64,000 bases of DNA, taken from Saccoglossus kowalevskii (lineage: Eukaryota > Hemichordata > Enteropneusta > Harrimaniidae). The position numbers and the translations under genes are program-made. Below are positions 38,721 through 52,830 of this stretch, in pieces; the first letter of the stretch is position 1; every line of letters starts with the position of its first letter. Below the pieces are notes generated by a model that made no database searches, was not told the origin of the DNA, and worked only from the letters and a program-made list of their open reading frames with translations. Location of the stretch: contig NW_003135347.1 of NCBI RefSeq assembly GCF_000003605.2, positions 451,086 to 515,085 of the forward strand. The letters run 5' to 3'.

Positions 38721-41700
38721 GCACGTCAAAAATACTACCAAATACCTAATATCATCGGTCGACAAAAACATTGTATTTTGTTAATCGCCAAGTACGTACT
38801 ATGTATTATACACCATACACAAAAAGGTAAATCTGAAAATAAAACTTCGGGAGAACGAAATAATAGAAGATGTAATTCATGCAAGCCGTTAAGCACATAT
38901 GTCATTGACCTACCCTTAGGCTAATTAGGGTAAATTCATGTTAAAAGCTATTAGTATCGAACATGATTATGAAATGGCTGGCCTTTAAAGTAAGAAAATT
39001 AGAGGGATCGCAAACTCAATGTGTTTCAGGCCCAATTGAGTTTTATTGATTAATTCATTTCTTCATTTGAGATGAAACTTGTATGTACTAAAAGAGGCTT
39101 TAATTCGGAAGTCCGACCTCATATGCCCTTTGACATGAAGGCAGTGACGAGCGGATTGACATAAAACGAACATTGTTGATATTGTACACACGTATTGGAA
39201 TTGAATACCACTTTACATTTATACGTGGCAATAATGTACTTACAGACAGGCGCATTAAATATATAAAATGTTGTTCATGCATACTTAAATGTGTAGATAA
39301 ATATTCAAAAAAAGGAAGAAAATCAGATGATGCCTTCTTTAGTCACTTAATTTATTGCTAAACTTTAAGGTTATTAAAACACTCAAAACCAAACATTCAT
39401 CAACATTTTTACAGTGATATGTAAAATATGAAGGTGTTATTCTATATATTCAGTCGGAATCACTGACATAAATAATGACGTACACGCTTTCTTTCGCTCG
39501 ATTCGGAATTGATTGATAAAAATGTTAACATTAAATGTCCTGCTATTAACTGTGGACCAGAAGAACAATGATTCGGTACCGTTGTGCTGGAAGCAATAGA
39601 ATTTGAAGAAGGAAAAATAAGAGCTAACCGAAATTGACAAGCTGGCATCAACTACATAGAAGTACATAGTTTTTACGGAAAATATCTGTACTGCTTGCAT
39701 ATAATTAGAAACCACATTTGATTATGTATTATGTGTACTAAATGTGTTGAAACTAATGCACGCATTTCGAATGAATTACGTTTATTTACACTGCCCAGCT
39801 GTTTTACTTCCATAGCAATCCAGTGCCGGCAAAGTGTGAAAATATAACCAGTCGCGTTACTGATATTGTATAACGAGCACTGCAATGAATTATGTGTGAT
39901 ATGTGTAACTTCTATAAGTGAATAACACTTGCGTGTATGCTAATCAATAACATCTTTTTTATATTGTAAATACTACGTGTAGGTGTAGATTTTTAGGATT
40001 ATATGTACACGAAAGACATATATGGTTTCTGTTATTACACAATAATTTACTTGTAAATAATTGTAATTCGTGTACTTTACATATAATATGGTTAAATGAC
40101 AATTGTAACTTAATGAACGAACAGTGCCCCATAGCATGGCGCAGATGCCACAGCCAACACCAACTTGCTATACGCGGTCTGAATATTAAGAATAAAGGTT
40201 AAAATTGCTATATTAAAAAATAATCTGTATAACTCATATCATTGTAGCTTTGTAACATTGCAACTGAGTAATGGAACAGCCAATAAAACCATTGGCTGAA
40301 TTGTCCCGTTTTTTTTGTGAAAAAATATTCAAACTATTCAAATTTTAGAGGTAGACGTTATAAAAATTCTAATTAGTCAATAGCCTAGAAATTTACATAG
40401 TCCACGCAAGGGCTACTCTCATGGGAAATGTGATTAGTACGTAATGTTGATGCGCCTAAAACTCAAAATATTCGACCTTGTTGGCAAGATATATAATTTA
40501 AATAGAATACACAATTATTCTATTCTTTTGAACTAAATACATACAATTATATGATGCAAAATGTAGTCTGCATATATTTTGTTGTCAATTTGCAAATGAT
40601 AAGTTTACTGGAATAATATCTGACTGACATTTTGATTTTTTTTGGGAGGGGGGGGGGTAACATACAGAGTAGCAACAAGACCTTAATAATTTCTCAGCGA
40701 TCTTTCGAACTGACTTACAGCTATCTGTCGTTAGGAAAATATTCCGCATCATGTTGTTGTCAGTTTTTTAACATATAGTCAGGCAAAACGTAAGGGCAGA
40801 TACTATAAGTTGTGTTACAATTTGATCCTGTTAAAATCAGAGAATATTTCCACAAATACTAACCAAGTAAATATTCAGCAAAAATTAAAATTAATTGTTT
40901 AAAGAATGCACAATAAACAATCCCTTATATAAACTCCACAGTGACTATGTCCAATTCAAATAAACTGGTGCTTTGAACGGGTTGCTATGTACATTCCCTC
41001 ATGACTGTTTTCAACTGGGTATTATGTATTTGTATTTATTATAATGTACTTAGAATTATATTTGTGTTGAATATGGTTAAAGTAACATTCTTCCCATCTG
41101 TTTCATGGATATCTATATAGAACCTATTTAATATTTCTTATATTTATATATAATTTATAATTGTCATTGAACCATTAATACAGAGGATAATACATAACAA
41201 TACAATATACAAATAGTTATAACATTTGATGGGTGTGTTTACGCTATCTATAACTGGAACCTTTTATTATTTCTCTGTAATTTTTTACTTAGTATAGTTT
41301 TAATTTCACAAAGCTTCGAAGACCTACCACAGTTTCATAGTAAAACAATTTTAACATGCCAACTCCTGATGACATTTGTGATGAGGATGTACCTAAATGA
41401 TGATAATTATAGCCTTGTTGAACACCTCATTGAATATTAGAAATATTCATTTCAACCCCTGAGTATTCGATCATAGGACTATTAGTCGTTTTGCGGAATC
41501 TCGCTTAGTAATTCAGGCTTAGTCATTCTTAATATCAACCCATTTGAATTACTATAAAATACAAAATAAATTGTGGGTTTTTACTAAGTGAGACGCATAA
41601 ATATTTTGTTAACTTTTCTCGGTGTTTTTTTCAAATGAACTAAATTGTTATTATTTTAAACAGTCTTGCCTACGTAGACGGCGAGTAGCTGTAGCAAGTA

Positions 41701-44200
41701 TAACTAATTAATTACCGTTGAAATAATCGGAACAAATTACAAGCTGTTAGATCAGTTCTCGATTTGAAGAATCGCTTGATAGATTAATGTCTGTATTGAC
41801 ACTCGGCAATACTACTATTATTTGCAGCGATTTAACTTATCGGATATATAGTAACACACTAATCAAGTCTCTATCAGTAAACGCAGTCTCTTGCATGACC
41901 ATCACTCAGGTAAATTCATCATTGCTGAGAAAACATTGTTTTAACTTAACTCCATCGATACCCACAATTTGCGAATTCTAGTGAGCATCACCATTCACTC
42001 GTTTCTGTTCTGTTCTGTCGTACTCCATCAACTTAATAAAATGAGACATAAATGCAAGCCCACACCGTATTCAGACGTTCACCCTCTCTCATTACATGTA
42101 ACTCTATTGCTTTACGCGCGCTTTTAAGAACTACGGGGATACGTTTTCAAATATCAGTCGGGAAATGATGCTTGAAATTATGTCCCATAGTTGTCCCTTA
42201 TAACTATGAAATCGAGGTAAAATTTATACTTTTGTCATTGATGTATTAATACAGATAATAATACATAACTAGATTGTATTACGTATGAGCGATATGGAAA
42301 CTAATTGTAAAAATCGTTACTGGTTGAAGTTATATATGACATACCGATTATTGATCAATTACCAAAATCAATGAAGAACCAACTGTCATATTTGAATACG
42401 CTACTCATAATCGAATACAATTTTATATTTTACATGGCATTGCACGTTCTCTTTATTTTTATGTGCGTTTAAGCATGGTTAGCTATAGAAAATATATTAA
42501 AAAATCAATATTTCTCGTAGCAAAACAAATCACAAATAATAAGAATTACTACTATAAGAATAATGTCAATTGAAACTGAAACATGACGTGCGTGTTCTTA
42601 CGTTCTTATGTTCTATTTATACGTTTAAATATTTATTTCTATGCTATCGATAAAGAGCCATTGCTCGAAACGTCTAGCTATTTTTAATAGTTACTTAGGG
42701 CTACGATTACCAAATATTATCTACTATATATCATATTTATCAGTCCGAGCAGCGTTTATTTATTAACTACTTTTGCGTTTCAAACATGACGTTTCTTTAC
42801 CGGATTAGCCCATTAGTGCCAAGGGACATGAGATAATTACTTACTTATTGAAGACATTATTTGAATTTGTGATTAAGGCTAAATCATTGAGCCTGTCATC
42901 CAAGAAAATACATTATACGCGTCTCTGTTAATACATTGCAACATTACTCACTATCGCTTGCGTTGAAGCACGTTAACCTCAAAATCAGCAAACCAATTAC
43001 CGCCCTTAGACATACTCGTTAGCGGATCGTAGTTCACGTTTACGTATTGTGAGAAATATAATCGAGATACACGTCGACTTGTGTTCAGGAAATTCAACAA
43101 AGCAAAGTCTGTCAATTTTGATTTGGCTGATGATCAGAATATAAATCAGGACTATGAGAATTTTAGATAGAAATAGAAGTTACATATAAATAATTACCCC
43201 TTTTTGTATTATATACAGCATTATCATTTTGACATAAATGTTTTCTTGACATTTCTAGTATTTTATTATCATGGCGTATGGAAGCACATGCACATATTTA
43301 TGAAACTAATATTTTGTGATACTATTATCGAGAAACCTTGACTCTCACCTCTCGTGTGATTTTAGGAATTAAAATATTTAAATAAAGATGAGTCAGACTA
43401 CTTAACGCCATATGAATACAATATGCAGAGCACAATTAGAATCATACTAGATTTATTCAAACCTAATATTGTTTTAAATTAGCAAATACATATCTTATTA
43501 GATTTGGCATCACATATAATTATAAAAATTATAAGAGACACACAGCCCATATACACATACACTTATATATGTTTCCGAAATGCTGTAAGTGTATTTTGTG
43601 CCTTCAACTACATCTCACTTCACACATTGTTACAAGAATTCACACATTGATAAACAAGATATTTTGTTTTTATTCTTCAGCACACCGTAGTAAATCACCA
43701 TACACAGTCGCACTCTGAAATCCCCTTGATTGCAATTATTCCTATTCCTATCTTTTTTTATTCAATCTTATATATTTTCTCAAGCACACAAACACAAGTA
43801 CAGAAGAGTATATAGTATCAAATATGTTAATAAATAAAAGGATTCAGAGAATTCCAGGCAACAAGTTTTGTACGAGCTTTTAAAATAGTTCATTAGTACT
43901 ATCATGCCTGTTGTTAAGGTACACTAATCAATGGACAATATAGTATGCACAGCGTAGACAAGATCGCACTGCTATGTGCACGAGTCAATTGTTTAAGAAA
44001 ATATTTCTTCCCAAACAATCATAATGAATTCTAAGCGGTATATTTCTTACTCGAAGAAATATCTAATGTAAAGTAAACTAAATGTTTTATTTGCATTTTT
44101 AATATGATTGTAATCAGTGTGTCATTATTTTGGCATCAAGATAGAAAAATATATATATATATTTTTTTCAATTCAGAGGCATATCCCGTGCGTGTATGAA
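38721..44200. other. intron interior, nothing recognised
   Basis: About 5.5 kb, very AT-rich. Only a G-rich run (GGGAGGGGGGGGGG near 40646) stands out. No gene or mobile element is supported. Confidence 0.4.
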
Positions 44201-44204
44201 GGTC

Positions 44205-44640
44205 TACTATGAGGCCTTAATTATCGTATTATTAAACCAATTCATAGATACCAGGGTTCAGGGAATTCAATTGAGTCACATTGCATCTCAGCACCACATT
44301 GTAACTGTCTCAAGGCTGACCCAAGGCAGCCTCTGTCTCAAGACTGCCTCAAGACTGCTTCCTCGTGGTGAGCTTGTTAAGACTAACTGAGACCAGCTTT
44401 ATTCAATTCTCAACTTTTAGCCAATTACAAGGGAGCATAAAGACTATAAGGCGTAGCCTTCAATCATACAGCCAATCACATGAATTACTAGACACGTCAT
44501 ATCCACTGATTAATTGCCCCCTATGTCGGGAGATAACATTGAAAACGTTAGTTCATACTTATAGGCGCCACGAAGACTAAAAAAAAAAACATTCCATAGT
44601 TGACAATTATATCCGCCAGTTGTCATAAAACATGTAATAT
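44205..44640 (+). repeat. dispersed repeat family D, copy 1 (promoter-like)
   Basis: Resembles ~54442-54865 in the same orientation: ATTATTAAAC, GGGAATTC, CATCTCAGCRCCAC, CTCGTGGTGAGCTTG, TTTAGCCAATTACAA, AGCCAATCAC, TGATTAATTGCCCCC, TTATAGGCG, CGCCAGTTGTC. Two CCAAT boxes followed about 90 bases later by a TATA-like TTATAGGCG resemble an LTR promoter, but TG...CA ends and a target duplication could not be fixed. Confidence 0.7.
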
Positions 44641-47600
44641 AGTAGGTTATTACGAGCAAAACTGTAAAGTATGCCTGAAGAAAGCACAGCGAAGTATTGA
44701 CCGGCGCGCAGCGGAGGTCGATGCGACCGCGTGCTGGCTGTCTACCCTTATTTTCATACATCTTTTCCTCTTAGGAATACATCATGGTAATGGCGAAATC
44801 CAAAATGTTTAACACAGATTTAAGAACTTCTTTGTGCGAGGCCAGGTCAAACCCACGGACAGCTTCCGCGCGTAATCATCCCATATTTGTAATAGGGTAG
44901 AATTAAAATACTCGGTTAAATACAGCAAAATTACGGCACGCTGTAATGGCGTTACGGTGACAGATGTATAATAATATAATGTAATATAATAACATTTGCA
45001 CCAACAGCACTGCCATTTTGGCATAACCTAAATATTAATGATTTCAGTTAACCATTTGATTGTCCAATCAAAATCACTCGACATAATGGCATCTGCCACG
45101 TTAATTATTTCTTACATGAGGACAGTACATTTTATTGACACTATCGATATATATGGATTTAACTTTCTGCCAGTGTCTCGAGCATTTGTATGAGGTCAGA
45201 TCGAATGAAACTTACAATAACATCTGGAATGTCAGATCGGAAGTAATTCAATTTTGTTTGTGGGGGCGAACTTTATCAACGATATTGGGAGTTGTTCACC
45301 TTGTTTGTAGCCGTATTATAACGTCTAAAATTTGGTGAAAATTTTGGTCTCGATACGTTTGAAATAAACAAATTTTAATCTGGGTTTAACGTAGAAATAG
45401 ACGAAAACAAAATTACGAAAGCTCAGCCTGATAGAATCAATATACTAATTGTTCATGAATCCCAATTACATAATAATAACTTCAGTTCTCTGATTGGTCT
45501 ATACCTTCCGAAATTACTGTTCATGAACGGCGACGTGTCAATAAATTACGATTTCTTGTTTGTTTGTTTGTGTGTGTAATTTATAGATATTAAACTTGTG
45601 ACCCCACAACCGATGTAGTATAACTCGTGTAGTATTTAGTACTCGTCAAAAGCACAAATTACTACACCTGTTTAATAAATCCGACATAGCAGAATTTCTG
45701 TTTCGGACTTCATAAATATATATCCCAGCTTTCCCAGCTTTCTAAGAAATATTATATATGTTTTACATAAAACGTGCAAGCATTTTTTCAACCATCTGCG
45801 TGATATTTGATACTTTTTTGGAGTTTCGTATCAGTAAATTAATGAACAACCGAGCACCACGCTGTCTCAGTCTTTAAATACCCTGTCATCACATGGCTAA
45901 TTGTGTCAATCGCTAATTGGTCCGCGACACCTGTTCATTCATCACACGGATACTTGTCCAGCAGTGTCCAAGTGCGACCTCGAGGTCACATAATAGGTAC
46001 TTTCTGTACGTGTAGTGACAATGCGGCTACCTACTGGGCTACAAAACCTACCTCTGGGCTGTTATCAATTTATACTATAACAATAAATTAATAAATACAA
46101 AATTACATAATAACAAGCGTGTCCTTTTAATAATACAGTTTCTGATATGATCCAAACACCTCGTGACAACTATATTAAATATTATTATATGCCATGAGCG
46201 TTTATCCTTGTAATCGAATTATAAGATTTCAGGAAGTTTATTTGAATACAAAAAATGCATTACAGAACTTCTTGTTATTTAACTGTCGAATGCTACTACA
46301 ATCTCCAATGTATACTTATTGCTCTCAAACTGCTGCGTATGCATCTTTCACCACTTTCACATATATGTATTCTTTTAGGCTTGGTCCCCGCCATTCGTTC
46401 GTTTACGAATGATAACCTATGTACATGTCTGCACCATTGAAACAATTTCTTTGCACAGTCCTGGAGAGTTTACATATAATGACATCATAACTACATCGAA
46501 TAAATCCCTGTCTGATCCATTATACTTAACCTTAATGAATCTAACATCGCAAACAGCTTCCAGCACTCATTTTCAGATGACAGAACCCCAAGGGTCTGGG
46601 TTTAGAATTTGAACTAAGTTATCTTGCCTTCGGGACTGCATTATTCACTATAAATGCGCCGTCTTCACCTGGCAGTCATCGTTTAAAACAATTGTTGAAA
46701 TTCGTTTACAAATTTCAATTTGAAGAATTTATGCAAGCTTCCTTAACATGCCCCTCTCATTTTCCATTTTCTTAAAAAGCATTGACAACTGATGATTCGT
46801 TTTAGTTTGCAAAAACAAAGACGTACACGAATAAATATCATTACGTAGTAGGCGTAATAGGCATATAAACTTTGATTAAAAACAGAAATTTGTTTAAAAT
46901 CTGATGTAAAAGGTAATGATCGCCTTTAGCTACTTTCCTGCGGGGTGAACATCCGCCACCGGTCGTATATATCAAAAGCGATGATCGAAGCGTCTACTTA
47001 CATTCTATATTTCAGAACGACCGACAACGAATGACGTCGTGATTGCAACTGTTTTTGTCAGATACAACATTCAAATTATCAGCGGAGCTGTTCTACTAAT
47101 CGCATCTAAAAGCAATGTCTCGCGGTAATTGCAAGCGCCAGACCACACAAACAAGCGCTAAAATAGAAGCAAATTATCGTGTACAATATAATGCAATATT
47201 ACTCCATGCGTATCAACCAGTGCGCTACGAATAAGTCATATCATTTATAACGTGTACCGATTGCAAAAAGTCAGACAAATCATAATTTTACGGTAATACG
47301 CTTACTAAATGCCTAGTTTGTCAAAAGGTCCGTATTTGTTGTGATCATCGACGGTTATCGATACTTGGCTAATATAACCCCTTTTTTCAATATAATTTAT
47401 AGTTCACTTTCAATTGTCATAATTATGAGTTGTTGTCAACAGAGAAACTTTGAACAATACGAGTTGTATAGTATGGCGTAGTCAGACTGTATATATTGTG
47501 ATACAGTTCAATATTTAAACCAAGGTATGGAAATTGTGTTTTCTTAATCGCTATATAAACACCTGCCATATGAACTGTTATGATTTGCAAAATATTATTA

Positions 47601-49799
47601 TATTGAATTACTAATGACTAACAATTGTTCGGCATTTACAATTTTAAAGCATACATTTTGATTTCTCATATACGTATCTGAATTATACTTAACGATAATG
47701 ATTGTTACTTCCGAATACAGAAGCAAGGTGAACTAGAAATAGCCATATTCCTGAACATATGGTTTTTGTAAAACTGTCAGAATCAGGCAAGCACTAAATA
47801 ACATTTTCACTAAAGGTCAACTAAGCTGGTACTCTGTATTACCCCCCGAATATATTAATAAAGTGCAAAAACAGAAACATGTTAGATAATCAAAATGTAT
47901 TTTAAAACTTTACATATGCATAAATTCATAATATTTTTAACTTCTTATATGGGATTTAGTTTAGCACTATGTTTTTGTTTGAAACACCGATGAAAATATA
48001 CGTTTTATGTAAGTATTTAATAAAACATAATTGGTTTGTTCGGGTATTTCGGAATAACTGTTCGTAAATAACATAATTATCGTGACATCAGACGTGTTCT
48101 ATTGTATGGAATTAATTGTTACTTTTAAGTGCAGATGAGTGGCATTTACTGTCACGCTGTGCTAGTCTATCTAATATGGAAGTTTTCAACTGTACATGTA
48201 TTGCATGGACTTAATGTCATGCTCATTGAGGAAATCAATGTTCGGCTACAGAATGTGTCAACATTTCTTTATATGTACATTTCAAAAGTTGAAATCAACA
48301 ATACTTTCTGTTTTTTAAGACAAATGAATCCTGCATTAAAAAGCAATGCAATAATTAAAAATGAGTTCGTCCTCTCGTCATATATTGTTAGGAACATAGT
48401 GTACATGCATTGAGGAATGCTTGCATAGGAAAAGGCGTGTTGTAAAATGACTTTCAGAACAAAAGTATTACCTTACATCCGCACTAGGACACTAAAACAC
48501 GTTGGTTATTACGTGGCATATATGGATTAATTGAATAGGATAAGAGATGGATGAAACTTTCGTTTTTATAGTGGAGATTGCACCTTACCGTTGGGTGTGA
48601 CAACGGAAATCTTTATCCAATTCGAGCTACCTGCCTGAAGCAACATCTACACCTTCATTTATGGGTGATTGTTTGAATCCTATTCTTTTTATCCTGGTGT
48701 AATTCTCATTGTTATAATTCCAAAAATATACAATGTTAGCATATTGCTGATTTCAGACTTACATAAGCCTATCACAGTGGCCGCCAGAAAAGAAAAAAAT
48801 ATTAATAATAAACAATGTCTATTTTTACTTATGTCTTTTGCATTTAAACTATATTGATCGTGCCTTGGAGTGATGTCTGGATTACAACTGTTTATGTACA
48901 CATAACCTTTACATTATCGATGAGACAGATTTCCATTGAAATATAGAAAGAGTATGTCACTGAAATCATTGGCGCCAGGCGATAAAAACAAGCGCGAATA
49001 AAAACGTACGGGTTTAAGTGTTAACGAGTATAAAATCATTGATATGAATTGAGAAATTCTCAAACGCAAGTTATTTCACCATTCGCGTGAGAAAAATGTC
49101 AGAGTGCCGTGGAAGTGACTGAATGACTTTCTCAAATCACTCAGCTTAGAGCGTTCTCGGTGAGCATCGATGTGGCTCGAGTAGAAATGCTCACAGCGTA
49201 GAACGTGCCCCAGCGGCCCGGATGTGACGTGTAAATGGCGGCTTCATATAAAGAACACCATAAACATCAAAATGGAGTACCATACTTAATATCCATTCTA
49301 GCACGCTCACTGTCTATCTCGGATAGCTAGAGTTCCTCAACATCATTTGAAAGCAACCCCAAAATATCAGTGACCGGAACAACACCTGGGTAGCGAACGA
49401 CAATTTGGTATGTGCAGTATCGCTGCGCAAGATTTTCAGTGACGTCACATATATACCATGTAATATCCACTTGGCGAGCAAAGTACCATGTAATATCCAT
49501 TTTTATTCAATGTCGAGTCAGCCAATCACAGCATGTGTAACAACAGTAAGTTGTGATAAACTAGTAAATGATCTTCTGATTATGTCATTTGCATATTCAC
49601 CTCTACACTGAATATGATTACAATCAAATGTTTATTTGGGAAGTTTAGTTTAGTTTCATCCGTGCGGAAGTGCCTACTGTTCAAATTACTTTCTGAAAGC
49701 GCCACAGTCCTCAAGCCGCATTTGTTCGAAATAGTTGCCAATGCGATAATGTCAACTCGTGTAAAATACTTTTACAAGAAATTCGAATACCAGTTTTAG
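44641..49799. other. intron interior, no supported gene
   Basis: About 5.2 kb. A short GC-richer patch at ~49130-49260 combines a CRE-like TGACGTG, an ATGGCGGC box and CATATAAAG, which is promoter-like but has no transcript evidence. TACCATGTAATATCCA is repeated at ~49455 and ~49483. Other frames (for example 48129-48413) carry no domain. Confidence 0.4.
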
Positions 49800-49814
49800 G
49801 TCTAATATCAGGTT

Positions 49815-50160
49815 TGCCTGCCGAGGGGGGGGGGAATTTTATGTATTTACCCGAGTACAGTTTATTACTTTTAGTCTGGTATTAAGTAGATTCAAACTAT
49901 AACTGAATAAATATAATGACAATTTGGTCTCTGATGGAAATATATAAAATCACTATTTGGACAATAATGGGGTATGGTTTTTTAGGTGAAAATGGGGTCT
50001 GGGGTTTTACCTCGCTGATGCACATCCCTACCAAACTGAAAGGCAAGTAACCCCGGGATATCCCCGCAGTGTGACATAATATAGCGCAAACCCAAATTGC
50101 ATGGCACATATACGATTCCCTGGAACACCTTTCTTTTCTGTACGCGCTACCAAAAGCTTG
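49815..50160. repeat. probable dispersed repeat with G-run (low confidence)
   Basis: A G11-type run near 49825 is followed by the wording GCTGATGCACATCCCTACCA and CCCCGGGATATCCCCG (~50015-50065), which I associate loosely with common invertebrate interspersed repeats. No second copy exists in this window. Confidence 0.3.
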
Positions 50161-50554
50161 TCTTTAGGTTCTAGTTAAAATCAGCTACAAAGCGCCCTCA
50201 ATGGTATATTCGCCTTGGGTGTTATTTGAGCAGTAGGTGTCCATTTCAACTCACTGCTGGTTCACTTCATCGTACTGTGTATATGATTAATATTTAACGC
50301 ACAATATTTTCTTCACTCGAAATCACCACTACAGTATAATCAGTCCCCGACCTACGGCTATAAAACTGTGATGATAATCGCTTGAACCAGTCTACCTTAA
50401 CGAAAATATCACGGGATTATATGAACAAATGAAAATTACTACACATTTGATCCCAATGTTTATCCCATATACTCATTTCGCACTTTCTAAATCAAGTATT
50501 CACGACATTGTAGATCCTATATTCATAGAATATCATTACGGCTAGTTTAACCTT

Positions 50555-51425
50555 TTGCAATTTGGGTATATATATTTTGGAACCATCACTTTTTACGGTT
50601 TCGGCGATGCTTTGGTACCATAATTACTAATGTTGGGGTCAATTCAAACCATGGTCGTTTCACAATCGCACGAAAAGTTGTGCTTACAATTCTTCCAAGA
50701 GGGATTTGTATTATAAAACAATCTAAATCTTACTTCTATCACCAGTTCTTTGTTTTTAGTGCTAATATTCCCTGTTAAGTACAACGGCAATTATTTCATT
50801 GGTGCCTATGAGCTCGCATGTGATTGGTCAATGCATGAGCAGCTATTCCCGTCCAACTTTGACTCTCTGCTAATTTGGGTGCTGTGGGTAAAGTGCAAAG
50901 AACTTTGTCAGAGTTATAATGGAGCTCGGAAACTTCCAAATCTTAATGTTTTGATCACAGTGAGAGGTTTTCTACAGATCATTGAGCGCCCAGTCAACAG
51001 TGGACAATTTGATACCGGGAGTTTGTTTCAGCTCGGTGATTTATTTAAAAGACATATTTGCCTATGAAAAAGTGCAATGATTGCCGACAAATTAATGAAT
51101 ATATAATATCCGTTACAAACTTAACAGTTTCGAATTACTCTTTATAATACTCATGGTGAATAGATTTGCTCCAACGTCTGAACCGTAAATGGCAGATGTT
51201 ACTTCAATATATATATTTTGAAGGTGGTATTGAATTCGATAAATAGATAACATAAATGGCACCGCAGCGAGGTAGAAAATGAAATATGAACTGCAAGCAC
51301 ATCTGCTTTTTAAAAATCAGTGCTTTACAACTTCTCCTACAGGCATCCATAGTACCTAACGCCGCCCTCTCGACTGTTAATCTGCGTTGAAAAATTGCGG
51401 TGTACTTAAGTCGAAGAACAAGTGT
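50555..51425 (+). repeat. dispersed repeat family C, copy 2
   Basis: Pairs with 10475-10845. The core 50680-50885 (GCTTACAATTCTTCCAAGAG, TTAAGTACAAC, TGTGATTGGTCAATG) and the end 51355-51425 (CGCCCTCTCGACTG, GCGTTGAAAA) match. About 460 bases between them (50890-51350) are absent from copy 1, so copy 2 carries an insertion or copy 1 a deletion. Confidence 0.7.
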
Positions 51426-52089
51426 AATGTCTTCACTGGATACTACTAGATACCATTCGTTTCGATCACAAACAGCTGTCATACGCGTGATAATAAAATA
51501 AATGCAATTTACAATATGGGGCTGCTATCTTGAATACGGCTTAAAACTAAATAATAAGACAAGTTGAGATTCAGATTCCTGAAACTTAATATAATATAAT
51601 ACCTAATAAAATTCAAGAAATATTGTGTATAACCACTATATTGAGATATTGTACTATTTTGCAATAATCAGTCATAATTTCAAATTGCTTGGACGGACTA
51701 ATCGGTTTGCATGGATTGTTATTACATAGAATATGGAAAATTATTACACAGCCCTACTACACTGAACTGCCAATATATATGAAAGAAATATAAATATATA
51801 TTTGTATACGGTAAAAATATCCCAACACAGTACGACAAATGATTATATAGTTTAATATAGTTTTATATAGCCAAGGCTTGACATATAGAGTGATGTTTTT
51901 TTTAAATGGAGTAAAGGTATGAATGCACAGTGTATTTAATCGTTCGTTTTCATTACACGGAACGTTGTTGCCGACGCGATCACAATATCATGGTATAGAA
52001 CAATGCAAATGCAAATCCATCTTTATAGGACTGCAATTTCAGTAAATAAACAGGCAATCAGACTTGATTATGCGACATCCAATATCCTG
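51426..52089. other. intron interior, nothing recognised
   Basis: Very AT-rich. No gene or repeat supported. Confidence 0.4.
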
Positions 52090-52230
52090 TGTAAGTTTAA
52101 AGCGGGAGAGTCGTCACCTGCGCATGCGTCATGGCCATAGCGTGTCATGGCTTACAAACATGTCATTTCGCTCTAAGTTATATAAGACCTACACTGCCAG
52201 AACACGGCTCTTCTGATTTTAATGACAACA
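52090..52230 (+). promoter_or_regulatory. promoter-like cluster (NRF-1-like, YY1-like, TATA)
   Basis: TGCGCATGCGTCATGGCCAT at ~52119 contains a near-consensus NRF-1 site and a YY1-like CATGGCCAT. TTATATAAGACC follows ~50 bases later. The arrangement looks like a core promoter on the + strand, either of a mobile element or an internal transcript. No open frame follows. Confidence 0.25.
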
Positions 52231-52417
52231 TTAAATTGGCAAATTACAAATTTTGAATGTAATCTTTAGTCTTACATATATGCATATATTAAAAATGCCT
52301 AAACAAACAAAAAATGGCACATCAAAATGTATTCAATACTAATGACGACAAATAGAGTTCAACATATCAAATCAGTTTTCACGTCGTTTCCTGTGTCTTA
52401 AAAGTGTATTTTATATA

Positions 52418-52624
52418 CTGTAAAATGACTAATTTTCACTGGGTTTAAATTTAGCTGATTTACCATTTCAGGCATATTCAGTGGGTTTTAAATTCACGGT
52501 TTTATCATTTGGATAATGTGTTCAATGCTAAATGTTACATATTCACTGGATTTTAATTTAGCGCATTTTCCAGTCAGCGAAATAAGCAAAATTAAAACCC
52601 AGTGAATAATTAATTCTTTTACAG
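52418..52624. mobile_element. 207-bp MITE with TA duplication
   Basis: Starts CTGTAAAATGACTAATTTTC and ends in the inverted form ...TAATTCTTTTACAG, with TA directly outside both ends (52416-52417 and 52625-52626). The inverted ends share CTGTAAAA and the CACTGGGTTTTAATTT block. That block is also repeated inside (~52478 and ~52543). Size, TA target and lack of coding fit a Tc1/mariner-type MITE. Confidence 0.85.
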
Positions 52625-52751
52625 TATTCTAATATGTTCTAATTCCTACGCGTGATCGGATATCCTTATGACATGAATGTGATATGTCTTCAACATAATG
52701 TGATTGCCATTCACTGGGTGGTAATCTTTGTCTGAATGATCAACTTGATAT

Positions 52752-52830
52752 ACTGGGTAGTCAAGTCTACTAACATTTTGTCATGTCTACCACTGGGTAG
52801 TCAAGTCTAAATACACTTTGTTATTTTCGT
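52752..52830. repeat. 40-bp tandem duplication
   Basis: ACTGGGTAGTCAAGTCTA begins at 52752 and again at 52792. A third, weaker ACTGGGTGGT lies at ~52714. Confidence 0.85.

Noticed and set aside
40640-40665. Long G run as a possible G-quadruplex
   Set aside because: A single homopolymer-like run without the four-tract layout. It is likely simple sequence.
48129-48413. 94-codon plus-strand frame
   Set aside because: No recognisable domain, and typical of chance frames in this window.
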